The notes: generated from the letters alone by a model not told the origin. Positions 48,311-61,239 are shown, counted from the first letter of the stretch. The stretch is 64,000 bases of DNA from Pontederia crassipes (GCA_030549335.1 CM060183.1:20658552-20722551), one strand, 5' to 3'. Made by a program: numbers and translations.

Positions 48311-50231
48311 GCTTTATTTATACATTATGTAAATTCATAACGAGAGCAAATGACATCGAAGAGTAACACTTGTCTCCAACAATAATCAGTTGTAACAAAA
48401 ATAATAATCTAGCATCATCTTTTAGCGGATGGTTAGTTAACTATATATTTGATAGTTATTTAATACCCGTATGCATGGAGAAATATTTGAATGGCCATCT
48501 TCCTAGAGCAATAATCAATTAATTTTATGTAAGAATTAGATAAAATAATAAAAATATTTTTCTAATTTATCTAGTATAACATACTAGCTAACAAAAATTG
48601 AAAGCGTCGCTGTTGAGAATTTATAGTAACGAAATTAATAACTAAAATTTTATATTTGTATCCACGTATAACTTATGGATGCTATTAATTTGAAAAGTCT
48701 TTCTATGTACCATTTGATTTAGCTAAGAACAATATTAATAAAATGATGATGTTGATAAGTACGTAGATTTAAAAGACAAGTAATTGCATGTTTAAATAGA
48801 TGTGCTTATAATAATATACTTATGTATTTCATGATAATAAAATGATTGATAAGTTATTTTTAATAATAAAAGATACAAATACCTTAAACTCTATAGATTG
48901 AGAGAAAACACAATTTAATCATAACATAACAAATCTATTATAATTAAGATTGTTAAGATCGTTACAATCTTACTCCTTATTTTGAGGATCTTATACAATC
49001 TTAATATTGGTCCCACGATTTTACAATCGAATCCGATGCTATACGGTATCATATATCATATGGTAAATACAATTATTTAAATATTAATTTAAAATATATT
49101 TATGATAATAAAAATTAATTTATATGAAGTTTAAAATATTTTTCTTTATTTTTAGTATGTTTTGATATAATTTGACTTAAGAATCAATAACAAAATAATT
49201 TAGTGGAGTATAATTTAATATTTGAGTGTGAAAATTTATCAAAAATATATTTATTATTAATACGTAGGATCTCTTCAATCTTATGTAAGATCCTAATTTT
49301 GACAATATTGATTATAATGATACAATTTAATATATCAATATATATTAATTTTAATGAAAAAAAAAAGAAAGGGACGAAACATTCTTTTGTGTGAGAGAGC
49401 AAGATCATGTCACCACTTTCTCTAATATGGAGAGTGACGGAATGGTTTTATTTAAGCTGAATGGATAATCATCATAATTAGTTAAGTTTAGGCTGAGAAA
49501 AAAAAAGAATGAAAGTAAATAGATATTTGTATATGTTGAAATATTTAAAAACATTTATAATGATAAGTTAATGATAATTTATAAGCAAAAAATCTTTTTG
49601 TTATTTTCGAGGATATTATATTGATAATTAAAAATTATGACTTATCGAATACAGTTATTTTTCATAAATTATCTATAAGTAGGTTTGATCCAGTTAGAAA
49701 TTTAGCGGTTAATGATATGAATATATTCTTTGAATTGTTTTTTCAATACATATTTATTTGATGATATTGTCAAGACCAACGTGATCATATCATAAAATCG
49801 AATTGAGAATGGATTCTACTTATAAACAAAAAAAATATTTTAAAAATAATAAATATTAAAGTATACTTCATTAACATTTTTTAATTGGTTCTTAAGCGGA
49901 AGTACATCAAAATATATGAAAAACAGAAAATATATTAAAAATTCATCTAAATTGATTATTATTATTATCATAAATATAAATTAATGCATAAATGATTATA
50001 TCTAACAATAACCGAGATACAATTTTGATGATATCTATACTATAAGAATTTTGTTATTTTAAAATAGAAAAATCCATATTTATGTGTACTTTGACCCAGT
50101 TATATCTATTGGGAAAAGGAAAAAAATCAGAATGAAATTTATTCCTCTTCCTTTTCCCAATAATGCCTTGTATTTAATTTACTAGTTACGAAAAATCTGT
50201 AAATGATATTATTACAGAAACCCCCTGCGCG
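48311..50231. other. AT-rich gene-free spacer
   Basis: No recognisable gene or element. Since the chromovirus beginning at 50232 is an insertion, the DNA just left of it was formerly contiguous with the DNA right of 55927, downstream of the MGC-type gene. Confidence 0.55.
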
Positions 50232-50763
50232 TGTCCCGGGGGCTTCTCCCCGGGGCACGTCGAGTTATTTTATCATGTATTTTTCTTTTCAACTCACTTT
50301 TGTACTTAGTTTATTTTCTAAGTGTGATGGTGACAGTTTTGTAATTTGCACTCCAGAAAAGTGCACCCTCGGAGATGGTCCTCCACATCACACGTCGCAA
50401 TTCTACCACCCGAAACGATGGTATAGTAGGGGAGACCCGCTAGTCCTCCCCCGAAGCGTTGTAATCATTCCTATTTACTCAACAAAGATTTCAAGCTTCC
50501 CTAAATCTAGCATCGTGCCTCAAGCGTGGGGTGGCAACCCACAAAAGAACGTCCCAAACGATCGAGCGTTACGTCGAGGTGCCCGTTTATTCACAAACGC
50601 CACCACCGAAGAAGCGTCCGCTCGGGACCGTGCGTCCCAAAAGTTGTGACATACGAAAAGTGGCATAAGCAAGCTTTCGCAAAGCGCTCAAAAGAGCTTG
50701 CCTAGACGTTGGGCACGTCTAGGCGCCGCACGGGTCGGTCGAGCGAAAAACGACCCCGTGACA
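50232..50763 (+). repeat. 5' LTR of the chromovirus
   Basis: TG...CA ends. It carries about 8 bp more than the right copy near 50275-50285 and lacks the right copy's duplicated GCGTCCCAAA word. Confidence 0.95.
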
Positions 50764-50780
50764 AGTTGGTATCAGAGCAG
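50764..50780 (+). other. Primer-binding site (initiator Met tRNA)
   Basis: AGTTGGTATCAGAGCAG directly follows the 5' LTR; TGGTATCAGAGC is the usual initiator tRNA-Met match. Confidence 0.93.
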
Positions 50781-50824
50781 CGTTTCTGGGACCGCTCAAG
50801 TTGGCGTTCGGCGATCAAGGTGAA

Positions 50825-53800
50825 ATGACGTCGAACTCGGAGATGACGAATGAGTCCGTCGCACCGGAGAAGGGCCGCCCGGATCGAGGGCGCGCCCGCT
50901 CGAAGGACACCATGTTCGCCTTCGAGCAACGCCTCGGCCAATTCCAATTGGACGTGGGCGAGATGCAAGACCAACTCGCAACGCACGAGCGGGAGTTGGA
51001 GAAGACCGTGGATCTTGCCACGGTGCGGGAAGAGATGACGACGTTGTATACGCGTCTCGAGTCCATGGAAGCGACAATCATGGACATGCGGGAGACCTTG
51101 GACAATGGTCTCTCAAACATGCGGTTCGAAATGGAGCAAGAGTTCCAGAGCTTCCGGGAGGAGTTCAAGCGACACTATGGAGACGGGCGGCGCCCCGAGG
51201 CGCCCGCCCCGCATGAGGCAAGAATTGATGTGCCAAAGCCGAGACCCTACAAAGGCGAGCGGTCGGCAAGGGAGATCAACGACTTCCTGTGGAACGTCCG
51301 AAGGTACATGGAGGTCTTGGACGTGACGTCCGAAGTAAGGATGGTGAAGACCGCATCCTTCTACTTGCAAGATGCGGCGAGTCTATGGTGGCGGTGCCAT
51401 TGCGACGACGTGGAGCGTGGCATTGTGGGTCCCATTGAGAGGTGGGACGACTTCAAGAGGCAGCTTACCAACTACTTCTGCCCTGCCAAGTCGGGACTGG
51501 AGGCCAAGATTGCGTTGTTCAACATTTGCCAGAAGGGCACGTTGAAGGAGTACGTGAAAGAGTTCACCGAGCTCCGCCTACAGAATTCCCAAGTGGACGA
51601 AGACACGTTGTTGGCGGTCTTCGTGAAGGGTTTGAAGCCATGGGCTAGGACGGAGTTGGAGCGACGAGATTGCCCCAACCTCCGCTCGCTAGTCGCCGCT
51701 GCTGAATCGCTCGTGAAGTACGCCAAAGCGAGCACTCCACCACCAAAGCCCTCGGGCAAGGACAATGGTGGGAGAGAGAAGTCCAAGTCACAAGGAGGCA
51801 AGCCGTACTATCAGGACAAAGGCAAGGGACACCAAGACGGGAAGTCCAACAATGGAAGATTCAAAAGGGACGGGAAGCCGCCAAAGCCTTGCTACATTTG
51901 CAAGGGTCCACATTGGATGAGCGATTATCCGCAAAAGGCGACAATCAACGCAATGTATTGCCCCGACGAGAAGGAAAAAGAGAAGGAGGAGGCGTGTCTC
52001 AGCTCGATGCACGTCCTCAGCGCCATCAACGCCCCGAAGGGTCCTTCATCGGCTGCGCGACTTTATGCGGATATCGAGTTGAACGGGCAAGTCTTCAACG
52101 CCCTCATTGACACGGGAGCATCGGAGTTGTTCGTGTCAGAAGTGGCCGCCAAGAAGTTAAAGCTGCCACTCCAGAAAACTAACGCCACGTTCAAGACGGT
52201 GAACGCGAAGTCTATCTCGACCACAGGAATTTCTCCTGGAGTGAAGGTTCGCATCGGCAAGTGGTCGGGAAGCTTCGACGTGACGGTGACACCAGTGGAT
52301 GACTATGAAGTGGTGGCGGGCATATCTTTTCTGCGACACATTGCTGCATGTGTCATCCCGCTCACTAATTTGATGGTTATCTTCGATCCCAAGGGACCTT
52401 ACAACGTCCCTGTGAGGTCAGGCGGAGACCTCAAACAGAAGACCCTCTCCGTCATGCAAGTGGCGAAGGGGTTGCGCAAACAGGAACACACCTTCCTGGC
52501 GATCGCCATCTTGGAAGATCCGGGGCCCTCCACTCCAACACCTCCCAAAGTCCTTGAAACCCTTGAGGATTTTGCGGACGTCATGCCGCCGGAACTCCCA
52601 AAGCGGTTGCCTCCGAAGCGTGAAGTGGACCATGTCATCGACTTGGTCCCAGGATCTAAAGCCCCGCATGGAGTCCCCTATCGGCTCGCTCCTCCGGAAC
52701 TCGCAGAACTCCGTAAGCAACTCACCGAACTATTGGATGCAGGATATGTTCGGCCTTCAAAATCTCCATATGGCGCCCGATTCTCTTCCAGAAGAAGCAT
52801 GATGGTTCCCTCCGGATGTGCATTGACTACCGGGCGCTCAACAAGCTTACGGTGAAGAACAAGTACCCCATCCCCTTGGTGGCGGATTTGTTCGACCAAC
52901 TTGGCGGCGCAAGATGGTTTACCAAGTTGGACCTTCGTTCGGGCTATTGGCAAGTCCGGATCGCGGAGGAGGATATGCAGAAGACGGCGTGCGTCACAAG
53001 ATACGGCTCCTACGAGTTCCTCGTGATGTCATTCGGCCTCACCAACGCCCCGACGACCTTCTGCACTCTCATGAATAAGGTATTGCAGCCATTCCTTGAC
53101 AGGTTCGTGGTTGTGTACCTCGACGACATCATGATCTACAGCCGCACCTTGGAGGAGCATATCGAGCACATTCGGCAAGTGTTCGAGGTGTTGCGGCAGA
53201 ACGAGCTTTATGTCAAGCGGGAGAAGTGTGCCTTCGCTCAATCGGAAGTACACTTCTTGGGACATGTCGTCGGAAGTGGGAAGTTGAAGATGGATGACGC
53301 GAAGATTCGGGCCATCGTGGAGTGGGAACCGCCCAAGCGGGTTCCCGACATGCGTTCGTTTCTTGGCCTGACGAACTACTATAGGCGGTTCGTCAAGGGG
53401 TATTCACATGTGACGACCCCTCTGACGAATCTCCTCCGGAAGAATGTGAAGTGGGAGTGGACGCCGACATGTCAGGAAGCGTTCGACACCCTCAAGAGGG
53501 CCATGACGGAGGAACCGGTGCTCGTCCTGCCAGACCATACCAAGTCTTACGAGGTACAGACAGATGCTTCTGATTATGCCATTGGAGGAGTTCTTATGCA
53601 GGAGGGGCATCCCGTGGCGTTCGAGAGTCGCAAACTCAACGACACGGAGCGGCGCTACGCCGTTCAGGAGAAGGAGATGACCGCGGTGATTCACTACCTT
53701 AGAACATGGCGGCACTACCTTCTTGGGTCGCGATTTCACATCAAGACGGACAACGTCGCGACAAGTTACTTCGAGACACAGAAGAAGCTCTCGCCGAAGC

Positions 53801-55383
53801 AAGCAAGATGGCAAGATGTCATGGCGGAATTCGACTATGTCCTGGAGTACAAACCTGACAAGACGAATGTCGTTGCCGACGCCCTCAGCCGACGTGCGGA
53901 ATTGGCGGCCATGAGCTCCTCTCAGGCCGACCTTATCGAGAGGATCAAGAAGGGATTGGAGTCAGATCCCACGGCAAAGAACTTGTTCGAGCAGGCGAAG
54001 GAGGGTAAGACACGTCGCTTTTGGGTGGAAGATGGGCTGATCTTCACCAAGGAACGTCGCATATACGTTCCACTCTTCGACAACTTGCGACGCACTATTA
54101 TGCAAGAGTGTCATGACTCAAAGTGGGCGGGACATCCGGGCATCCGCCGCACTTTGGCACTCATCGAAGACAACTACTTATGGCCAAGGATGGAGGACGA
54201 CATTGAAGCCTTCGTGAAGACATGCCTTGTTTGCCAGCAAGACAAGAACCTCAATCAAGCGCCCGGCGGACTTCTGGAACCCCTGCCTATCCCAGAGCGT
54301 CCATGGAAGGATGTCTCCATGGACTTCATCACGGGCCTGCCCAAGTCTGAAGGGGCAGGTACCATCATGGTGGTCGTCGATCGATTCTCCAAGTATGTCA
54401 TCTTCGCCGCCGGCTCCGCAAGTTGTCCTGCTATTGAAGCTGCGGAGTTATTCATGAAGCATGTAGTGAAGTATTGGGGCCTACCACAAAGCATCGTCAG
54501 CGATCGGGATGGGCGATTCGTTGGCAACTTCTGGAAGGAATTGTTCAAGATGATGGGCTCCAACCTGCATTTCTCGACATCACTTCATCCTCAAACCGAC
54601 GGCCAAACTGAGAGGGTGAATTGCATTCTGAAGATCTACTTGCGGCACTATGTGAGTGCCAATCAGAAGGACTGGGCGAAGCTACTCGACATCGCGCAAT
54701 TTTCCTACAACATGCAACGAAGCGAGTCGACCAATCAGAGTCCCTTCGAGATAGTGACGGGGCAGCAACCTCTGACGCCCCAGGCCGTCGCCACTTCTTA
54801 TGGTGGCAAAGTCCCCGTCGCTCACCGCATGACGAGGGAATGACACGAGCAGAACGACATGGCGAGAGCATGTTTGCACAAGGCATCGAAGCGCATGAAG
54901 AAGTGGGCGGACACCGCCCGACGGGACGTCAACTTTGAAGTCGGAGACTTGGTCCTGGTGAAGCTGGTCCAACATCTTCGGCTAAGTGGGAAGAATCTGC
55001 ACAAGGGCCTCGTTAGGCGTTACGAGGGCCCCTTCAAGATCCTGAAGAAGGTAGACAAGGTGGCCTACAAGTTGGAGCTCCCGCCTCAGATGCAACAACA
55101 CCCCGTCTTCCATGTCAGCCTGCTCAAGCCCTTCGTTGAAGACACTGAAGATCCCGGGCGTGGGGTTTCAGACCGCGCCCCGCCGGTCATCCGTCAGCAG
55201 TTTACTGATCAAGTTGAAGAAGTACTCGCCGTCCGCACGAAGAATCGGAAGAAGGAGTATCTTGTTCGATGGAGCGAAAGACCGGACGCCGACACAAGTT
55301 GGGAGACAGCCGAAGACTTGTGGCAGTTCAAGCAGAAAATTGAAGAATTCCAAGCCACAGCTCCAGGGACGTCGCTGACTTGA
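50825..55383 (+). pseudogene. Chromovirus gag-pol polyprotein, two breaks
   Basis: The frame opens at ATG 50825 (MTSNSEMTNES). Gag (to about 51940) has the WWRCHCDD...YFCPAK core and a zinc knuckle (CYICKGPHWMSDYP, 51890-51931) whose final cysteine is replaced by tyrosine. Protease follows (DTGAS at 52109-52123), then reverse transcriptase with YLDDIM (53116-53133), RNase H (TDAS near 53561), integrase with its HHCC zinc finger (54110-54243) and D-D-E core (54319, 54500, 54607), and the GPF module (55027). The chromodomain (55207-55345; EYLVRWSE, TSWE) would tether integration to modified chromatin. A one-base loss near 52770, just upstream of the first conserved reverse-transcriptase blocks, shifts the frame. 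A TGA at 54841-54843 interrupts late integrase. It therefore cannot make a full polyprotein. Confidence 0.94.
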
Positions 55384-55394
55384 GTGGGGGAGAA

Positions 55395-55927
55395 TGTCCC
55401 GGGGGCTTCTCCCCGGGGCACGTCGAGTTATCTTATTCCTTTTCAACTCACTTTTGTACTTAGTTTATTTTCTAAGTGTGATGGTTGCAGTTTTGTAATT
55501 TGCACTCCAGAAAAGTGCACCCCCGGAGATGGTCCTCCACATCACACGTCGCAATTCTACCACCCGAAACGGTGGTATAGTAGGGGAGACCCGCTAGTCC
55601 TCCCCCGAAGCGTTGTAATCATTCATATTTACTCAACAAAGATTTCAAGCTTCCCTAAATCTAGCATCGTGCCTCAAGCGTGGGATGGCAACCCACAAAA
55701 GAGCGTCCCAAAGCGTCCCAAGCGATCGAGCGTTACGTCGAGGTGCCCGTTTGTTCACAAACGCCTCCACCGAAGAAGCGTCCGCTCGGGACCGTGCGTC
55801 CCAAAAGTTGTGGCATACGAAAAGTGGCATAAGCAAGCTTCCTCAAAGCGCTCAAAAGAGCTTACCTAGACGTTGGACACGTCTAGACGCCGCACGGGTC
55901 GGTCGAGCGAAAAACGACCCCGTGACA
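55395..55927 (+). repeat. 3' LTR of the chromovirus
   Basis: Matches the 5' LTR along its whole length, with a small tandem duplication near 55705-55725. The end at 55927 is immediately followed by host DNA. Confidence 0.95.
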
Positions 55928-55990
55928 CGCGCAACTCCACGCATATTATTCAGATTGTGATCATTTGTCTTCATCTCTGGGTCTCACACT

Positions 55991-57004
55991 TCAACTCGTC
56001 ACATCCTCCGTGGCTCCATTCCCATGACCTTCATCAAACCTCTCTACGATTTGCCGGAGGATGACGTCTTCGTCCATCATCAGTTGCTCCATGGCTTGTT
56101 CAAACTGTGCAACCATCTCTGGATAAAAAGCAGCAGGACAAATTTCTGTTTTCTCTGCTGATGTCGATTGGTCGCCTCCCAGGAGCCAATCTTTCAAGCT
56201 TCCTGACCTTGGGAAGTTGAAAGATGGTGCTTCAATTGCTGAGAGATGATGTTCCTCTGTTCCTCTTTCCGAGCCCATTTCGCTCGAGTCAAATAAGAGC
56301 TCGCTGATTTCTGCCTCCTGACAGATGTCGGCGAACTGTGAATTCTGTTCTGCGTGCTTTCCGTCGTCTGCTTTGTTGCCTTGTTCCTTCTTCTCGAGTG
56401 CAAAGGTTAGCCATTCTTGAGGAGTTTGGCTCTTGGTATTTTCAGCTGCATCCTCCTTTTCCTCCTGTAATTTTCGGGTTGATAAGAACGCATCGTAATC
56501 CGCCACTGTGTGCACAACTCGGCCTTCGTTCTTCTCCGAAGCGCACTCGATGTTTGTAGAATGTACATAATCTTTAGCACTTGCAGCGAACTTGTGGTGA
56601 GTAGGTTGAGTTGTACGGACCCTGGAATCATTTCCTGCTTGTACTTGTTGATTTCCTTCAATTTCTGCTTCTTCTTCCAAACCAGCCAACAACTCCCATA
56701 CATGGATGGTTTCAGCTCTCGCAAGCTCGAGCGATTGTTTCGAATCAATCTTATGTTTCTTGATGTCGACGAGTTTAAAATCTGTGTGTTCAACATCTGC
56801 ATTGGACCGTCTTCCAGGCTCTTCATACAGTTTAGCAGTTTTAGCGACTGTGTTTCTACAATAATTAAGAGGTCTAAGTAGTTTCTTTCCACCATTCATT
56901 GACATGAGAGGTTCATGCAAGCCATTTGATATTTTCTGTAATCCTTTTACTTGTTCATAGGAGTTCCCTGACTGTTTTGATAACTTTGAAGAAAAGCAAC
57001 CCAT
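55991..57004 (-). CDS. Unknown MGC-type (putatively N-myristoylated) plant protein
   Basis: A single coding exon of 337 residues starting at ATG 57004 (MGCFSSKLSKQSG). Gly2 with Ser6 and Lys7 fits N-myristoylation, and Cys3 could be palmitoylated, implying a membrane-peripheral location. The rest is hydrophilic and acidic, with E/K-rich stretches, a DYDAFLSTRKLQEEKED block and a more ordered C-terminal part: SFNFPRSGSLKDWLLGGDQS, then CPAAFYPEMVAQFEQAMEQL and MMDEDVILRQIVERFDE. I do not recognise a characterised family or domain. An excellent acceptor (TTTTTTTCTCAG) ends at 57021 and a donor (GAGCAGGTAGAAC) lies at 57346, so the leader probably contains a 326-bp intron with a first exon upstream of 57347. 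The chromovirus LTR begins 63 bp beyond the stop and probably interrupts the original 3' UTR. Confidence 0.8.
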   Translation of the reverse strand: MGCFSSKLSKQSGNSYEQVKGLQKISNGLHEPLMSMNGGKKLLRPLNYCRNTVAKTAKLYEEPGRRSNADVEHTDFKLVDIKKHKIDSKQSLELARAETIHVWELLAGLEEEAEIEGNQQVQAGNDSRVRTTQPTHHKFAASAKDYVHSTNIECASEKNEGRVVHTVADYDAFLSTRKLQEEKEDAAENTKSQTPQEWLTFALEKKEQGNKADDGKHAEQNSQFADICQEAEISELLFDSSEMGSERGTEEHHLSAIEAPSFNFPRSGSLKDWLLGGDQSTSAEKTEICPAAFYPEMVAQFEQAMEQLMMDEDVILRQIVERFDEGHGNGATEDVTS

Positions 57005-57683
57005 TTACAGGCACACAAATCTGAGAAAAAAATGAACATATTTCCTTAAACTGAGTTGGCATATTGTACCATATATATGCGCAATATATACGCTCTATGA
57101 AATCAAGACAAATCTTAGTTAAATCCTCACTAAAAATGATAAAAGTATGCAGGTGATTGAAAAGGGGTTCAAGTGTTCAACCGCCACTATCCTGCTTTGC
57201 TTTTACTGAAACACATTAAAAGCAGAAAATTAAAGTGCTAGAGAATCCAAGATGCAAAAAATTATCGCAGAAAGAAAGGAAAAAAAAATAAAAACTACAG
57301 AAAACCGCATGCTATGCTTGCAGATGAAAACGGGACTGAGTTCTACCTGCTCAGAGCTAGCGACAGACATCCAAGTCGAGTGTATCGAAAGCATGAAACA
57401 ACCGAGGACATGGAAGAAGGCACATTTAGCGAAAGCCAGTAAACCAAATAGCTTTTGCAAAAGTTGCACCAGACAAAGAGAGGTTGTTCCTGTCCTCCAA
57501 AAGTCGCAGGCGGAGAACGCATGAATCCACAAATGGCCATTTCGTCTTTACGTAAACTTTCTTTTCAGTTGGTGTGCCTCTTTCTGTAGCGGATACTTAA
57601 AAAGGGATGAATAAGGAGGGCTCGAGCATACTTAGCTTGAGGAGTTCATATTTAGTGACATATTAAGTTTATATAATTATATT

Positions 57684-57857
57684 ATAGCCGATCCCAAGCC
57701 CGGATAAAGGAGGAGGGTTGTGTTAGGCCCCGACAGCCAGTATAAAATCTTGTCGAATTTTATGAACATGGAACAACGAATATAAGAGCGGAATGGCGTC
57801 GTATGATCTATGTAGCCGACCTCATCTAGTGGGATAAGACTTTATTATTGTTGTTGT
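57684..57857 (+). mobile_element. Short RTE-LINE-derived repeat
   Basis: Starts TATAGCCGATCCCAAGCCCG and ends with the RTE tail (GCCGACCTCATCTAGTGGGA, then TTATTATTGTTGTTGT). It closely matches 29107-29282 read on the other strand, including the same apparent 5' start. Confidence 0.82.
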
Positions 57858-60800
57858 ATTAAATTTATATAATTAGCATCATATATATACACATACATGT
57901 GTATATATATGATGCTAAATTTGATGATTTTTAGGTCAAAGAAAATATTTTCTGTTCAATGAAAAGTTGCAGGAGCTTGAGGAGTAGAAATGTAAGGAAC
58001 GTTAAACTACAATTGATAACAGATGCTAAGATAACAATAGATCAACATCTGGTTGCTGAACACTTGATATGTAATTTCAAGATATTTCATTACAGATTTA
58101 CAGGACTAAGATTGGCAGCAGAGTTCCCAACAATTCACCTTCTCTCCACAAAGCGATTGGCATCTCCTCATGATATCCCAAGGAAAATCATGAAGGCGGT
58201 AAATCTATCAGTCAATAAATGGAGAAACATTTATCAACTAGGATTCACCGGCCATGTCACATTATTCATCTTCTCAAGTGCTGCGAGGGACGTGATCTCA
58301 TGGAGAATGTGCTTGAAGATGAAAACATTTACTGGTACATGTTCACCAGGCACAACACTGACCGTGTCATGTCCTTGAATGCCTACGTACAAGAAGAGGT
58401 TCTGCAAAGACACTAATTCTCTTGTCGCCGTTATACTTCTTTGGTTTTTGCTACTAATTCATTTTCTTCTCTAATTTATTAGGTAAAGTTACTACAAAAC
58501 GTTAAGGATTGAAGAGGGTACATGCTGTCAGAAGTCTGGTTGCAGGTCTGCAGCAAACGAATAAGTAACAGAAAATTGATCACGGAGAGATCATGCTGCC
58601 ACAAAGACAGAGGAACGAAACATGTATGCCAGTCCATCTGTTTCGTTTGCAAGAACAAATTAAGATCGAGTGCAAAAGTTGCATGAATCTTTGGTTCCAT
58701 GTGGGGCTTCTTTGTTGTTCTTCCTGTGACATCTGTACCTTTGTACTCTCCAAATGTCCAAGTATGGAGGCAACTTTCCTCGCCCAAGTTATGTACGAAA
58801 GATGAGCAATGGCAGAGAAGTCCACATTGCATCAGAATAAAATCAGCGGAAGGATTTATGTTATCATCAAGATCGCCGGTTCACATGCATTTGATACTTG
58901 AGATTTAGTCGCACACCACAAAACAATGCTTGGATTGGAAAGGTTCTGCTGCTGATCATATTTCCCACATCATATGTATCAGCTCTACTTCTACATATTT
59001 CTTTCGGATTTCTACAAGTTTTGGAAGGATATATACGTGGTAGATGCTGGAGTTAAGTAGTCTCAGAAAAAATACGATATAAGTTTCTCTGATTCGGGCA
59101 TATTCTTCTGTCATGAACTCATATTTTCTTCAAATATTCGTTTGTCACATGTTATCCTGCCGTTTCTCGATTCCTGCATTCTGTCGGCTCACTTTGGATA
59201 CCCACTTGGTTACAACAATCATGCTACTTTTTTTTCTGATCCAAGGCTTGTAACATTGTGTGATCAGTAACTTGCTTTCATTGCAGCAGAAGATGCAGCC
59301 ACCAAAGTTTTCAGTGCTGAAGTGGTGGATGCATCAAGATGCCAAAACTTTGTCATCCTCCATTATGATTAAAACATGTCTCCGTTGAAAGAAGCCCAAT
59401 TGCAGTAATGGAAACTGATGCACTGAGATGTTCATCCTCAGTTATGGTGAGATACATTTACTTGTTGTTATCTCACAGAGAAGAGATCCCATATAAAACC
59501 TCATTCAATGCATCCACCATCGATCCATGTGAGTTCTGTAATGGTGGACCACTTCAGATTGCAGTAGCATGAGCTGTACATAATAATGTGCCCTCTCGAG
59601 ATTACATTTTTACTGAAAACCAGATTCGGTATCCTAAAACTTCCTATCAGAAATCAGCAAATTATCTTAATCTGGATTGTAAGATGTCGGAGGGGGCTTT
59701 TAAATTTCATTAATGTGAGTGGAGAGCCACTTGATCGACCGTCACCTGGCCAACACAACTACACATGGTTCAGCTGCCGCCTGCATGTATAGATGTCATA
59801 TGGGCAAACAAGGTGTTATAATACCATGAATTCTCCTTACCCACTTATTCAGTTCAGTTAAAAGTTAAAGATGACTCCGCACAATGTGTTGTTCAGACTT
59901 CAGACAGAGTTTATATTAAATTTGCCAAGGATTGAATATTTTTGGATAATTTGAATCATTGTAGTTCTATTTGTATTTTTTTTTACTTAAGATGCGATTT
60001 TATTAAAAGTGAACTCCAAAGATCTCTTGTATTTTCTTTTGTGGGTAATCTTAGAAGAATAAATTGATTATTATGTCGAAGTACCAGTAAGCATTAAACC
60101 TTTTTATATATACATTTTTTAAGCATAACATTCGTTCTTTTTTTTTTGTACATAACACGTGTGCGTGCCTAAAATATTGTGGGCTACAAGCCTACAAAAC
60201 TAGCTATTCACATAAAACTCATTAAAGCGTTAAAACTAGCTATTCCGTAGCTTAATCGCATAGCAACCCACTCATTTGAAATGATCAGAAAATGAAAAGA
60301 ATCGATAAAGCTCATGTTTTCTTGCAGGAGAGACATATCAAATATGCTTATAGTTAACAATGGCTTGAATCTTTATATTAATTGAAAATTCATACGATCC
60401 CAAGACACTCCACAGCGAAAGGTGTTCAGTATGATGTCGCAAAATTTTATTTTCATGACGTTATAGGTGTAATTAGAGGGATTGATATAAAGTCTTAGTT
60501 AGATTGTAATTTCTATATAAACTTTAAAGGAGTTCAATCGGCTTGTAATCATCTTATATTTTTCATCTAATAAAATTTTGCATCTTCTTAAAATTTTGAT
60601 GCCTTCTTAAAAAATTCCTAAGACTTATTGAAGTGTAATTTAAATGCATGTTTATTTTGCTCCTACTATATGGTGTTGTTTGGCCAAAAAAAATTAATTC
60701 CTCAAGAGGATTTATTAATATTATGGAGTTACTTATTCACCAGAGCTAAAGAGCAAAGGATAAGCAATTTTTTGCACCTCTTAGTTTTCACTAGGGATAT

Positions 60801-61230
60801 TTTTCTAAAAAAACTCATCTAAGAGTGTAAAAGTTTGCGTTTGATGGCAACTTTTCTAAACTTTTACCCAATATCCAAAACATCACAAGGATTAAAATTA
60901 ATAGGATCTTGTGCCGGAGGGATTTACGTTTCAATTCTTATCACGAGGCTTTTGTATTTTTTTTTTCTTTTTAGGACTAAGTCTCTTTGTACAAAAATTA
61001 GGGGTCCAAATCAATTTAATAGTGAGTAACTTTGAATTTTAAAAAATTATTGGAAAATGAATTAATATGGAAAAATAATTCCTCAATGGAGTAGGCATAC
61101 TTTTTTGAAATTTTTTTCGAATATCCAATATTTAAAAAGCGGTGCTAACTACTCGTGCTAATAATTAAGGCACTATTTATTAAGTTCAACAAGTCCAAAA
61201 TAGAGAAGGCCAAGCAAGAGGGCCATGACG
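57858..61230. other. Unassigned DNA, no supported gene
   Basis: The only frames of interest are 57959-58378 and an overlapping one ending at 58416 (DENIYWYMFTRHNTDRVMSL). They read in different frames and match no family I know; they could be remnants of a gene or chance. Frames at 58,593-58,908 and 59,586-59,792 are short and isolated. The DNA is moderately AT-rich. Confidence 0.4.
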
Positions 61231-61239
61231 GTATCTGAG

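Larger units (their letters stand above)
50232..55927 (+). mobile_element. Ty3/Gypsy chromovirus LTR retrotransposon
   Basis: LTRs at 50232-50763 (532 bp) and 55395-55927 (533 bp) begin TGTCCCGGGG and end CCCCGTGACA. The left LTR is followed by the primer-binding word TTGGTATCAGAGCAG, and the right LTR is preceded by the polypurine tract GAGTGGGGGAGAA. A short direct CGCG flanks both sides (50228-50231, 55928-55931), probably the target duplication or part of it. Internal order is gag, protease, reverse transcriptase, RNase H, integrase, chromodomain, which defines the chromovirus group. The compact size (5.7 kb) and short LTRs would fit the Galadriel or Reina lineage, but I cannot decide by eye. 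I counted roughly 17 substitutions between the LTRs by eye (about 3%), so the insertion is moderately old. Confidence 0.96.

Noticed and set aside
50203-50649. Plus-strand frame of 148 codons and its twin at 55384-55869
   Set aside because: Both lie within the two LTRs and are the same non-coding LTR sequence read twice.
57230-57532. Minus-strand frame of 100 codons with hydrophobic stretches, and a plus-strand frame of 90 codons opposite
   Set aside because: It lies where the leader exon and 5' intron of the MGC-type gene are predicted; no family similarity and no splice to the main frame.
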